A stretch of 63,956 nucleotides of DNA from Micrococcales bacterium 31B (lineage in GTDB: Bacteria; Actinomycetota; Actinomycetes; Actinomycetales; Dermabacteraceae): positions 1,858-65,813 of the forward strand of contig JAFFTF010000013.1 of the NCBI GenBank assembly GCA_022803075.1, read 5' to 3'. The position numbers and the translations under genes are program-made. Of the stretch, positions 9,445-17,639 are shown piece by piece; position 1 is the first letter of the stretch, and the number at the start of each line of letters is the position of its first letter. The notes below the pieces were generated by a model. It was not told the origin of the DNA and searched no databases. It saw nothing but the letters and a program-made list of their open reading frames with translations.

Positions 9445-10827
9445 ATGAGCAACGAGGCTCTCACCCGCCGCGGCCCCGTCAACGGCACCCCCGAAGCCAA
9501 GCGCGTAGCCGTGGGCTCCGGCGTAGGCGCGGTCATCGAAACCTACGACTTCATCGGCTACGGCACCGCCGCAGCCCTCTACTTCGGAGACGCCTTCTTC
9601 CCCGATGCCGACCCCGTCACCGCGACCCTCGCGTCGTTCGCCACGCTCGGCGTTGGCTTCGCCGCCCGCCCCATCGGCGGCATCATCGGCGGCCACCTCG
9701 GCGACCGCGTGGGCCGCAAGCCCGTGCTCGTGACCTCGCTCATCATCATGGGCCTCGCCACCTTCGCCATCGGACTGCTGCCCACCTACGCCACGGCGGG
9801 CGCCCTCGCCCCCGTGCTGCTCGTGCTCGTGCGCGTCATTCAGGGCCTCGCGTTCGGCGCCGAATGGGGCGGCGCGATTCTCATGTGCTACGAACACGCC
9901 CCGTGGCGCAAGAAGGGCCAATTCACCGGCATCGTGCAGGCCGGGTTCCCCGTGGGCCTACTGCTCGCGAACCTCGTGTTCCTCTACAGCACGCACCTGG
10001 GCGGCGAACTCGCGTGGCGACTGCCGTTCCTCGCCTCACTCATCCTCGTGATCGTCGGCCTCGTGATTCGTTCCAAGGTGCCCGAATCCCCCGTGTTCGA
10101 AGACGTCAAGAACGACGGCGAAATCGTCAAATCGCCCATCGTCGAGGTGATTCGCAACGACTGGCGCAACATCGTGCGCGGCATTGGCCTGCGCATCGCA
10201 GAAACCGCCGGGTACGCGGTCTCGGTCACGTACATGATCTCGTACCTGCACAACGAGAACCTCGCCGATAAGACCCAAACCCTCACGGCGCTGTGCGTCG
10301 CGGCCGCCGTAGGCATCTTCGCCACCTACGGTTGGGCCACGCTCACCGACAAGATCGGCCGCCGCCCCCTCTACATCTGGACCTGCCTCTTCGGCATCGT
10401 GTTCGCCTTGCCCATGTTCATGCTGGTCAACACCGGCGAGATGCTGCTCATCGTCGCGACGCTCGTGATCGCCTACGCCATCTGCCAGAACGCCCTCGCC
10501 GGCGCGCAGGGCGGCTGGTTCCCCGAACTGTTCCGCGCCAAGACCCGCTCGTCGGGCGCCTCGCTCGCCTACCAGGTCTCGGCCATGATCAGCGGCTTCA
10601 CGCCCTTCATCACCACGCTGCTGTTCACGGCGATGGGCTGGGCCGGCCCCGCCCTCCTGTTCGGCGTGTACGCCGCGATCGGCCTGTGGGCAGCGCTCGT
10701 GACCCGCGAAACCTGGGGCGCCGCCGAGCGCGCCGAAACCGACCGTACCATTGCGGCCCTGGAGGCAGCCAACCCCGCTGGCAGCGCCACCCCGACCACC
10801 CGTGCGTCCAGCCCCCACACCGCCTAA
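9445..10827 (+). CDS. MFS transporter, metabolite:H+ symporter type
   Basis: The 460-residue product has about 12 transmembrane segments. The MFS loop signatures GHLGDRVGRKPV (between helices 2 and 3) and DKIGRRPLYI (between 8 and 9) are present, as are the EWGGAILMCYEHAPWRKKGQF and RSSGASLAYQ stretches typical of the MHS branch (ShiA, KgtP, ProP relatives), which take up organic acids or osmolytes with protons. I prefer the ATG at 9445, with AAAGGA seven bases upstream, over the ATG at 9424. It leads an operon with two transketolase subunits, so it likely imports that pathway's substrate. Confidence 0.87.
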   Translation: MSNEALTRRGPVNGTPEAKRVAVGSGVGAVIETYDFIGYGTAAALYFGDAFFPDADPVTATLASFATLGVGFAARPIGGIIGGHLGDRVGRKPVLVTSLIIMGLATFAIGLLPTYATAGALAPVLLVLVRVIQGLAFGAEWGGAILMCYEHAPWRKKGQFTGIVQAGFPVGLLLANLVFLYSTHLGGELAWRLPFLASLILVIVGLVIRSKVPESPVFEDVKNDGEIVKSPIVEVIRNDWRNIVRGIGLRIAETAGYAVSVTYMISYLHNENLADKTQTLTALCVAAAVGIFATYGWATLTDKIGRRPLYIWTCLFGIVFALPMFMLVNTGEMLLIVATLVIAYAICQNALAGAQGGWFPELFRAKTRSSGASLAYQVSAMISGFTPFITTLLFTAMGWAGPALLFGVYAAIGLWAALVTRETWGAAERAETDRTIAALEAANPAGSATPTTRASSPHTA

Positions 10828-10839
10828 AGGAGCCACACC

Positions 10840-11754
10840 ATGAGTAGCACCACCCTCACCTCCGCCGGCCCCAGCGTCGACCAGATAACCCGCATTCGCC
10901 GCGTCGAGGACGCCGCGTACCGCATTCGCCAGCACGCCCTGTTCATGGGCGAAGTGCAGGGCCAGGGGTATGTCGGCCAGGCGCTCGGCGCCGCCGATAT
11001 GCTCGCCGCGGCCTACGCCGACCAGCTCACGTACGACCCCGCCAACGAGCACTGGGAGCAGCGCGACCGCTTCTTGCTCTCGACCGGGCACTACGCGATC
11101 GGTCTCTACGCGGCGCTCGCCGAGGCCGGCATCGTGCCCGTCGCCGAGCTTGCGACCTACGGCAGCGACGACTCGCGGCTGCCGATGTCGGGAATGTCGA
11201 CCTACACCCCCGGCATGGAGATCTCGGGCGGCTCGCTCGGCCACGGTCTCACCATCGCCGTGGGCATGGCGCTCGGCCTGCGCCTGCAGGGCAACCCCGT
11301 GCGGGTCGTCAACTTTCTCTCCGACGGCGAACTCGACGAGGGCTCCACATGGGAGGCCGCGATGGGCGCCGCGCACCATCAGCTCGGCCACCTCACGGCG
11401 CTCGTCGACATCAACGCGCTCCAGGCCGACGGCCCCACCGAGGGCGTGCTGCGCACCGAGCCCGTCGCCGACAAGTGGCGGGCCTGTGGCTGGAACGTGC
11501 ACACGGTGGACGGCAATAGCGTCGCCGAGCTGCTCGCGGCGTTCGATGCCATCGCCGAGACCCGCGCCTCGACCGGTGCCCCCGCCGTGGTGCTGTGCTA
11601 CACCACCGTGGGCCGCGGCGTGCCCCTGCTCGAACAGCGCGAAAAGGCCCACTTCATGCGCATCGAAGAGAGCGAATGGGCCCTCTGCAACACCCAACTC
11701 GACGAAACCTACGCTGCCCTCGTGGCCGCCCGCGCCGCAAAGGATGCCCGCTGA
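10840..11754 (+). CDS. Transketolase-like protein, N-terminal (TPP-binding) subunit
   Basis: 304 residues corresponding to the first half of transketolase. Histidines in STGHYAIG and GGSLGHGLTIAVGMALG and the thiamine-diphosphate motif SDGELDEG...DINALQ are all in place. AAAGGAG precedes the ATG, and its stop overlaps the next start (ATGA). Split transketolases of this kind are usually dedicated to a particular catabolic route rather than to the pentose phosphate cycle. Together with the SDR and isomerase they probably process an unusual sugar or sugar acid. Substrate unknown. Confidence 0.88.
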   Translation: MSSTTLTSAGPSVDQITRIRRVEDAAYRIRQHALFMGEVQGQGYVGQALGAADMLAAAYADQLTYDPANEHWEQRDRFLLSTGHYAIGLYAALAEAGIVPVAELATYGSDDSRLPMSGMSTYTPGMEISGGSLGHGLTIAVGMALGLRLQGNPVRVVNFLSDGELDEGSTWEAAMGAAHHQLGHLTALVDINALQADGPTEGVLRTEPVADKWRACGWNVHTVDGNSVAELLAAFDAIAETRASTGAPAVVLCYTTVGRGVPLLEQREKAHFMRIEESEWALCNTQLDETYAALVAARAAKDAR

Positions 11755-12749
11755 TGACCACCAACACCGCACCCCGGCTCAAGACCTCGGCCATGATCGC
11801 GTCGTTCGTTGACCCCGGTCAAAAGACCGTCTCGGCGCCGTTCGGCCACGCGCTCGCGGCCCTCGCCGAGAGCGACCCGCGCGTGGTCGGCCTTACCGCC
11901 GACCTCGGCAAATACACCGACATGCACATCTTCGCGAAGGCCCACCCCGAGCGGTTCTTCCAAATGGGCATGGCCGAGCAGCTGCTGTTCGGCGCAGCCG
12001 CGGGCATGGCCGAGACGGGCCTCGTGCCGTTCGCGTCGACCTACTCGGTGTTCGCCGCGCGCCGCGCGTACGATTTCATCTGCCTCGACATCGCCGAGCC
12101 CAACCTCAACGTCAACATCGTGGGCGGGCTCCCCGGCCTGACCACGGGGTACGGTCCGTCGCACCAGGCGACCGAGGACGTCGCGATATTTCGCGGCATG
12201 CCCAACCTCATCATCGTTGACCCCTGCGACGCCGTAGACATCACCCAGGCCGTGCCACAGCTCGCGGCGACCGCCGGGCCCACCTACCTGCGCCTCCTGC
12301 GCGGCAACGTGGCCTCGGTGCTCGACGAGTACGATTACACGTTCGAACTCGGCAAGGCCAAGGTGCTGCGCGGCGGGCGCGATGTGGTGTTCGTGTCGTC
12401 GGGCCTCATGACCATGCGCGCGCTGCAGGCCGCCGAGGCGCTCGCCCAGCATCATGTCGACGTCGCGGTGGTGCACTCCCCCACGCTCAAGCCGTTCGAC
12501 GAGGCGACCGTGCTCGCCGAGCTCGCGGGCGATCGCCTCGCCGTGACGCTCGAGAATCACACCGTGGTGGGTGGCCTCTTCGAGACCGTGGCGTCGACGC
12601 TCGTGCGCGCGGGTCGCGGCACGCGGGTCGTGCCCGTTGCCCTGCCCGATCAGTTTCTCGACGCGGGCGCCCTGCCCACTCTGCACGCGCGCTATGGCCT
12701 CGCCACCGATTCCATCGTCGCGCGGGTGTTGGCCGAGTTGGGTCGGTAG
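11754..12749 (+). CDS. Transketolase-like protein, C-terminal subunit
   Basis: 331 residues corresponding to the pyrimidine-binding and C-terminal domains. The Glu that activates thiamine diphosphate is in MGMAEQLLFGAAAGMAETG, followed by PFASTYSVFAARRAYD and a C-terminal transketolase domain ending LENHTVVGGLFETVA. The frame is open from 11595, but the ATG at 11754 overlaps the stop of the N-terminal subunit and is the natural start. The pair should form an alpha2beta2 enzyme. A strong hairpin follows. Confidence 0.88.
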   Translation: MTTNTAPRLKTSAMIASFVDPGQKTVSAPFGHALAALAESDPRVVGLTADLGKYTDMHIFAKAHPERFFQMGMAEQLLFGAAAGMAETGLVPFASTYSVFAARRAYDFICLDIAEPNLNVNIVGGLPGLTTGYGPSHQATEDVAIFRGMPNLIIVDPCDAVDITQAVPQLAATAGPTYLRLLRGNVASVLDEYDYTFELGKAKVLRGGRDVVFVSSGLMTMRALQAAEALAQHHVDVAVVHSPTLKPFDEATVLAELAGDRLAVTLENHTVVGGLFETVASTLVRAGRGTRVVPVALPDQFLDAGALPTLHARYGLATDSIVARVLAELGR

Positions 12750-12796
12750 ACCGGGCCGGACGCGCGGGTGGACGCGCGGGCCGGGTTAGCCGGGCC

Positions 12797-12844
12797 GGAC
12801 GCGCGGGTGGCGGGTTGGCATGCCAGCGCGCCACCCGCGCGTCC
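12797..12844. terminator. Long GC-rich hairpin after the transketolase operon
   Basis: A perfect 16-bp stem has left arm GGACGCGCGGGTGGCG (12797-12812) and right arm 12829-12844, with a smaller palindrome TGGCATGCCA in the loop. A partial duplicate of the left arm lies at 12757-12780. There is no U-tract. The GGACGC-type arm recurs in other terminators of this window. Confidence 0.7.
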
Positions 12845-12863
12845 TGCTAGTAAACTTTCAAGA

Positions 12864-12876
12864 GTTGACCGTCAAC
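12864..12876. promoter_or_regulatory. GntR operator-like site upstream of gntR
   Basis: GTTGACCGTCAAC is a perfect palindrome with one central base, 21 bases before the gntR start. It matches the three sites at 9317-9397, pointing to autoregulation. Confidence 0.65.
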
Positions 12877-12897
12877 ATCTGTCACTGGGAGGCCAGC

Positions 12898-13587
12898 ATG
12901 ACCGCCACCGCTCATTCCGCCCCGCTCGGGCTGGTCGGGCTCGAGAAGAAGAGCCTGCGTGAGCAGGCCCTCACGTCGCTGCGCCGCGCGATCACGAGCG
13001 GCGAGTTGGCGCCCGGTCAGCACCTCGTGGAGATCGACCTCTCGCAGCGGCTCGGCATCAGCCGCGGCACCCTGCGCGAGGCGCTGCGCCAGCTCGAACA
13101 GGAGGGCCTCGCCTCGGCCGGGCCGCGCGGTCGGCTTAGCGTGCGTCACCTCGACGCGAAGGAGATTCACGACATCTTCGCGGTGCGCGGCGTGCTCGAA
13201 TCGCTCGCGGCCCGCACCATTATCGAGCAGCCCCGGCGCGCCAAGCTGGTGGGTGAATTGCGCGATGCGATTGAGCACATGGATGCCGCGCAGTCGGCGA
13301 GCCTCGAAGAGCAGATCGAGGCCGACCTCGACTTTCACCGGCGGCTGTGCGAGGTGAGCGGCAACGAGACGCTGCTGCATCAGTGGAACTCCCTGGAGGG
13401 TTCGATTCGCATGTCCATCATGTTTGCGGGGCTCGACCGCGCGACCAGCAACATGAGCGTGGACCGTCACCGCGACATCGTGAACGCCATCGAATCGGGT
13501 GATGTGACGATCGCGCGGGAGACGATTCTCGACCACATGGCGGGTGCGGCGGAGAATCTGGTGACCGAGGCGTCCGGAGACCACTAG
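12898..13587 (+). CDS. GntR-family (FadR/FCD type) transcriptional regulator
   Basis: 229 residues from the ATG at 12898, chosen because GGGAGG lies six bases upstream. The longer frame from 12820 would run through the operator. An N-terminal winged helix (QRLGISRGTLREALRQLEQEGL, about residues 40-65) is followed by an all-helical FCD ligand-binding domain, with DLDFHRRLCEVSGNETLL and a later DRHRDIVNAIESGD supplying the usual Asp/His metal ligands. It most likely represses the neighbouring isomerase/SDR and MFS/transketolase operons in response to a pathway acid. Confidence 0.87.
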   Translation: MTATAHSAPLGLVGLEKKSLREQALTSLRRAITSGELAPGQHLVEIDLSQRLGISRGTLREALRQLEQEGLASAGPRGRLSVRHLDAKEIHDIFAVRGVLESLAARTIIEQPRRAKLVGELRDAIEHMDAAQSASLEEQIEADLDFHRRLCEVSGNETLLHQWNSLEGSIRMSIMFAGLDRATSNMSVDRHRDIVNAIESGDVTIARETILDHMAGAAENLVTEASGDH

Positions 13588-13595
13588 ACCACGCA

Positions 13596-13617
13596 TTAAG
13601 TCGAAAAATCGACTTAA
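13596..13617. promoter_or_regulatory. Perfect palindrome between gntR and benE-like gene
   Basis: TTAAGTCGA / TCGACTTAA arms (9 bp) surround AAAA. It lies 8 bases after gntR and 90 bases before the transporter. It could be a terminator without a U-tract or an operator. It shares TTAAGT half-sites with the ROK operator candidate at 17551. Confidence 0.5.
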
Positions 13618-13706
13618 ACGGGCGCGAATAGATATTTGTAGCGTACGGATTCGGCGACCTACGATGGGAGCCGCCCCTCACCGTCACTGCCGCCCCCAGG
13701 AATCCC

Positions 13707-14930
13707 ATGTCGCTCCTCGAACGCCCCTACTCGCCCCCGGCTAGCCCCCGGCGACTGTGGCAAGATCTGGGGTGGCATTACGCCTCGAACGGCCTGATCG
13801 GGTTGATCTTCAGCGCGACCGGCCCCATCGCGGTGACGCTCGCCGTGGGCACCGCGGGCGGACTCACCTCGACCCAGCTGGCCTCGTGGGTGTTTGGCAT
13901 CTTCTTCTCGGCGGCAGCCGCGACGCTGCTGATGTCGCTCATTTACCGGCAACCCCTGGGCTTCGCGTGGTCGATACCAGGCACGGTGCTGCTCGGGCCC
14001 TCGCTGCAACATCTGTCGTTTGCCGAGGTGGTCGGGGCGTTTTTCACGTCGGGAGTGCTGATCCTGGCTCTCGGGGCCACCGGGGTGATCCGCACCATCA
14101 TGGCCAAGGTGCCCATGCCCATCGTGATGGCCATGGTTGCGGCCGTGTTTCTCAAGTTCGGCACCGACATCGTCTCGTCGGCCCAGGCCAATCTCGTCAT
14201 CGCGGCCCCCATGGTGGTCGCGTTCGTGCTGCTCTCGGCGGTGCCCGCCCTCGGACGCTACCTACCCCCCGTGCTCGGCACCCTCCTCGTGGGCTGCGTG
14301 GCGGTGGCCGCGAGCGGCCAGTTCTCGCTCACCACGGGCGGCCCGCTATTCGCCGCGCCCGTCTTCACGACCCCGCACTTTACGTGGGCGGCCCAGCTGG
14401 AACTGCTCGTGCCGCTCGCACTCACCGTGCTGTTCGTGCAGAACGGCCAGGGCATCGCGGTGCTGCGCGCGGCCGGCCACGAGCCGCCCGTGAACGTGTT
14501 CGCCGTGGTCTCGGGGGCGTTCTCTCTCGTGAACGCGTGCTTCGGCGCGGTCTCGGCCTGCGTCACGGGGCCGACCAACGCCATACTCACCTCGTACGGC
14601 GACAAGAGCCGCCAGTACAGCGCGGCCGTGGTGTACGGTGCGCTGTCGCTCGTGTGCGCAGCTTTCGCGCCCGCGCTCACGCGGCTCATGCTCGCGACTC
14701 CCCCGGAGTTCATCCTCACCCTCGGCGGCATCGCGATGCTGCGCGCGTTGCAGCAGGCCTTCGTCACGGCGTTCGCGTCGCGATTCACGCTCGGCGCGCT
14801 CGTCACATTCATCGTGACGATCTCGGGCCTCAACCTGTTCAACATTCACGCCGCGTTCTGGGGGCTCGTGATTGGCTACGCCGTGTCGCGGCTGCTCGAA
14901 CGCCCAGCGCACGCAAGCGCCGACGCTTAG
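13707..14930 (+). CDS. benE: BenE-type benzoate/H+ symporter family protein
   Basis: 407 residues with about 12 hydrophobic segments and the BenE-family pattern, including the conserved stretch around VPMPIVMAMVAAVFLKFG (about residue 135), FVQNGQGIAVLRAAG and TGPTNAI. BenE proteins import benzoate or related aromatics. However, no aromatic-degradation genes are in the window, and the flanking genes handle sugars or hydroxy acids, so the substrate may differ. The start has AGGAA upstream. Its TAG stop overlaps the TAA of the convergent FAD oxidase. Confidence 0.75.
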   Translation: MSLLERPYSPPASPRRLWQDLGWHYASNGLIGLIFSATGPIAVTLAVGTAGGLTSTQLASWVFGIFFSAAAATLLMSLIYRQPLGFAWSIPGTVLLGPSLQHLSFAEVVGAFFTSGVLILALGATGVIRTIMAKVPMPIVMAMVAAVFLKFGTDIVSSAQANLVIAAPMVVAFVLLSAVPALGRYLPPVLGTLLVGCVAVAASGQFSLTTGGPLFAAPVFTTPHFTWAAQLELLVPLALTVLFVQNGQGIAVLRAAGHEPPVNVFAVVSGAFSLVNACFGAVSACVTGPTNAILTSYGDKSRQYSAAVVYGALSLVCAAFAPALTRLMLATPPEFILTLGGIAMLRALQQAFVTAFASRFTLGALVTFIVTISGLNLFNIHAAFWGLVIGYAVSRLLERPAHASADA

Positions 14931-16261
14931 AGCACCTTGCCGGGGTTCAGCAGCCCCTGCGGGTCGAACGCAGCCTTGATGCGGCGCTGCAGATCCATCT
15001 GCACCTCGCCGAGCTCGCGGGGCAGCGACGCGCGTTTGAGCACACCCACCCCGTGCTCTCCCGTGAGGGTACCGCCCAGGGTCAGGGCGTGCTCGAAGAG
15101 GTGGTCGGCGGCGTCCCACACGTTTTGGGGAACCGTGCCATCGGGCTCGACAAAGAAGTTGGGGTGCAGGTTGCCATCGCCCGCGTGCGCGAGGGTGGGA
15201 ATATCGAGCCCGAACTCGCGCTCGGTCTGCTGAATGAACGCGAACATCTCGGGCAGGGCGCTGCGCGGCACGCATACGTCCTCGATGAGGGCGGGGGCCA
15301 CGGCCGACAGCGCGAAGTGCATCTGGCGGCGCACCGCGACGAGGTCGTCACCCTCGGCGGGGTCGCCCGTGAGGCTCACGTCGCCGCCCTGCGAGCGCAG
15401 AATCTCGGCGATCGCGGCGGCCTCCGCTTCGGCGGCGGGGCCGTCGGTTTGCACGAGCACGTATACGGGACCGCGCGCCATGAGGTCGCGACCGGTGTAC
15501 TCGCAGATGTAGGAGAGCGAGCGCTCGTCGAGCAGTTCGCACATCGCGGGGCGCAGCTTCGCGGCGGCGATGCGGGAGATGCCTCCGCACGCGGCCACCA
15601 CGTCGGTGAAGTACGCGCCGATGGTGAACACCGCGCCCTGCCACAGGGGCGTGAGCTTGAGGGTCGCGCGGGTGATGACGCCGAGCAGGCCCTCGCTGCC
15701 GCACATCAGCGCCGTCACGTCGAGGCCGCTGACTCCCTTCATGGTGCGCGAGCCGGTGCGGATCACGTCGCCGCTCGGCAGCACCACTTCGAGGCCCAGC
15801 ACGCTCTGCTTGGTGCTGCCGTACTTGGCGCACAGCAGGCCGCCCGCGTTGGTGGCGATGTTGCCGCCCACGGTGGAGATGTCGGCGCTCGCGGGGTCGG
15901 AGGCCCACCAGAGCCCCGCCGGTTCGAGATGTTTGTCGAGGTCTCCGTTGATCACGCCCGCCTGCACGACCGCGACCTGGTTGGCCTCGTCGACCTCTTC
16001 GATGGCGTTGAGGCCGCGCAGATCGAGCACCACCTCGCCGGCCGCCGCAATCGCCGCGCCCGCGAGGCCCGTGCCAGAGCCCCGGGGAACGATCTTCAGC
16101 CCCGTCTCGCTGGCCCGCCGCAGCACGGCCGCGACCTCCTCTGTGCTCACGGGTTGAGCAACGGCGTCGGGAAGGCTCGCCGCGGTCTGGCCGCTGCGGT
16201 CGACCGCGCACTCGCTGCGCGTCGCGTCGTCGGTGCGCCAAAACTCTGCCAGGTCGCGCAT
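14927..16261 (-). CDS. FAD-linked oxidase, GlcD / D-lactate dehydrogenase type
   Basis: 444 residues of the VAO/PCMH superfamily. The N-terminal FAD domain carries PRGSGTGLAGA and STVGGNIATNAGGL. The C-terminal FAD-oxidase domain has HAGDGNLHPNF, TLTGEHGVGVLKR and the terminal FDPQGLLNPGKVL. These enzymes oxidise 2-hydroxy acids (glycolate, D-lactate, D-2-hydroxyglutarate) and pass electrons to the respiratory chain. It lies 31 bases downstream of the ROK regulator on the same strand, so it may be co-transcribed with it. No GlcE/GlcF partner is present. Confidence 0.87.
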   Translation of the reverse strand: MRDLAEFWRTDDATRSECAVDRSGQTAASLPDAVAQPVSTEEVAAVLRRASETGLKIVPRGSGTGLAGAAIAAAGEVVLDLRGLNAIEEVDEANQVAVVQAGVINGDLDKHLEPAGLWWASDPASADISTVGGNIATNAGGLLCAKYGSTKQSVLGLEVVLPSGDVIRTGSRTMKGVSGLDVTALMCGSEGLLGVITRATLKLTPLWQGAVFTIGAYFTDVVAACGGISRIAAAKLRPAMCELLDERSLSYICEYTGRDLMARGPVYVLVQTDGPAAEAEAAAIAEILRSQGGDVSLTGDPAEGDDLVAVRRQMHFALSAVAPALIEDVCVPRSALPEMFAFIQQTEREFGLDIPTLAHAGDGNLHPNFFVEPDGTVPQNVWDAADHLFEHALTLGGTLTGEHGVGVLKRASLPRELGEVQMDLQRRIKAAFDPQGLLNPGKVL

Positions 16262-16292
16262 GGGTATTCGCTTTCTCTCGCTTCGTGCGGTG

Positions 16293-17510
16293 TTAGGCGT
16301 GCGCGGGCTCGAGTCTAGCGACGTACGACGCGGGGTCGGTATAGATGTTTTCGCAGACCAGACCCGCCGCGCCGCGCACCGCGGCAGCCTGCCCCAGGTT
16401 ACTCGACCGCACCCCGCCGCGGGCCTGAGTGACCACCCGCGCGTGCGGGGCGTGCCGCGTGAAGGCGTCCCACAGGTGCGGGTAGAGCAGGTCGTAGAGC
16501 TCGGCGAGGTGCCCGCCGAGCACGATTCGGGTCGGGTCCACGAGAGAACTTATGGACGCCAGGGCCACGCCCAGGTGGGTCGCCGCGGTCGCGAGGGCGG
16601 GCAGGCCATAACCGGCGCGTAACCGGACAAGGAGGGCCTCGGCATCCGGTAATGTGCCGACCGCCTCGGCGAGGGCGCCAAGACCCACGTACCGTTCGAG
16701 GCAGCCGCGACCGCCGCAGGTGCAGTCGGGGCCGTTCGGGTCGACCACGAAGTGGCCGATTTCGCCCGCGTTGCCGCCCGCCCCGCGAAACAGCGCACCC
16801 CCCTGAATCAGGCCGGCGCCGATGCCGATCTCGCCCGTGACGTGAATGAAGTCGTCGATGTCGAAGCACTGGCCGTACCAGCGTTCGGCGAGGGCCGCGC
16901 AGTTGGCCTCGTTCTCGATGCGCACCCCCAGGGGCAGGTCGAGGGTGTCGAGGGTCACGGCGACGGGGGCCGCGAGGTCGACATCGCGCCAGCCGAGGTT
17001 GGGCAGGTGATGCACGCGCAGCCGATCGGGGGCGACGCTGCCGGGCAGGGCGATGGTGCAGCCCGCGGCGCGGTACCCCACGGCGGCGGCCTCCCGGGCG
17101 CAGGCCTCCGCGAGTTCCAGCGCAGCCTCACACACCTCGCGGGGGTCGAGGTCGCGCAGGTCGCGGCGCGTCGAACGGGTGGCGACGACGTCCCCTCGCA
17201 AGGAGACGGCGGCTGCGCTCACGTAGTCGACGTTGACCTCGATGCCGATGCCAACCGGCCCGCGTTGGCTGACGCGCAACGGTTGACCGGGGCGTCCGCG
17301 AGGGTTATCGGCGAGGCTTTCGGTGGCCTCGATGAGGCTCGCGGCGAAGAGGTCTTCGAGAATGTTCGAGATGCCACTCTTGGCGAGTCCCGTGCGCTGC
17401 GCGAGCTGGGCCTTCGTGAGGTGACCCGATTCGCGGATGTTGGCGAGCACGAGCGCCTGGTTGTTGGTGCGCATGGAGGCGTGGCGTTGGCCGCCCTTGG
17501 GCTCTGGCAT
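16293..17510 (-). CDS. ROK-family transcriptional regulator
   Basis: 405 residues with an N-terminal winged helix (TKAQLAQRTGLAKSGISNIL, about residues 30-55) and a C-terminal sugar-kinase-like ROK domain. The ROK zinc motif CTCGGRGCLE and the GNAGEIGHFVV stretch are intact. Whether it still phosphorylates a sugar is unclear, since the DNA-binding domain marks it as a NagC/XylR-type sensor. GGAGG precedes the ATG. It is divergent from the Gfo/Idh/MocA oxidoreductase gene, with a palindromic site between them. Confidence 0.88.
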   Translation of the reverse strand: MPEPKGGQRHASMRTNNQALVLANIRESGHLTKAQLAQRTGLAKSGISNILEDLFAASLIEATESLADNPRGRPGQPLRVSQRGPVGIGIEVNVDYVSAAAVSLRGDVVATRSTRRDLRDLDPREVCEAALELAEACAREAAAVGYRAAGCTIALPGSVAPDRLRVHHLPNLGWRDVDLAAPVAVTLDTLDLPLGVRIENEANCAALAERWYGQCFDIDDFIHVTGEIGIGAGLIQGGALFRGAGGNAGEIGHFVVDPNGPDCTCGGRGCLERYVGLGALAEAVGTLPDAEALLVRLRAGYGLPALATAATHLGVALASISSLVDPTRIVLGGHLAELYDLLYPHLWDAFTRHAPHARVVTQARGGVRSSNLGQAAAVRGAAGLVCENIYTDPASYVARLEPAHA

Positions 17511-17550
17511 GGGACCTCCGGCTGGATGTGGGCGTCGGCCTTGACGCGCG

Positions 17551-17578
17551 CTTTAAGTGCACATAATGTACTTTAAGT
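17551..17578. promoter_or_regulatory. ROK operator candidate
   Basis: Direct copies of CTTTAAGT (17551-17558, 17571-17578) overlap an imperfect palindrome AAGT-N-CA...TG-N-ACTT (17555-17573) in the divergent intergenic region between the ROK and oxidoreductase genes. Position and symmetry fit autoregulation and control of the oxidoreductase. Confidence 0.55.
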
Positions 17579-17639
17579 CGCGGCCGTTCGCAACTCGAAG
17601 CGACCGCCCAGCCCTCTGCAATGAAGCGAAAGGAACCTC

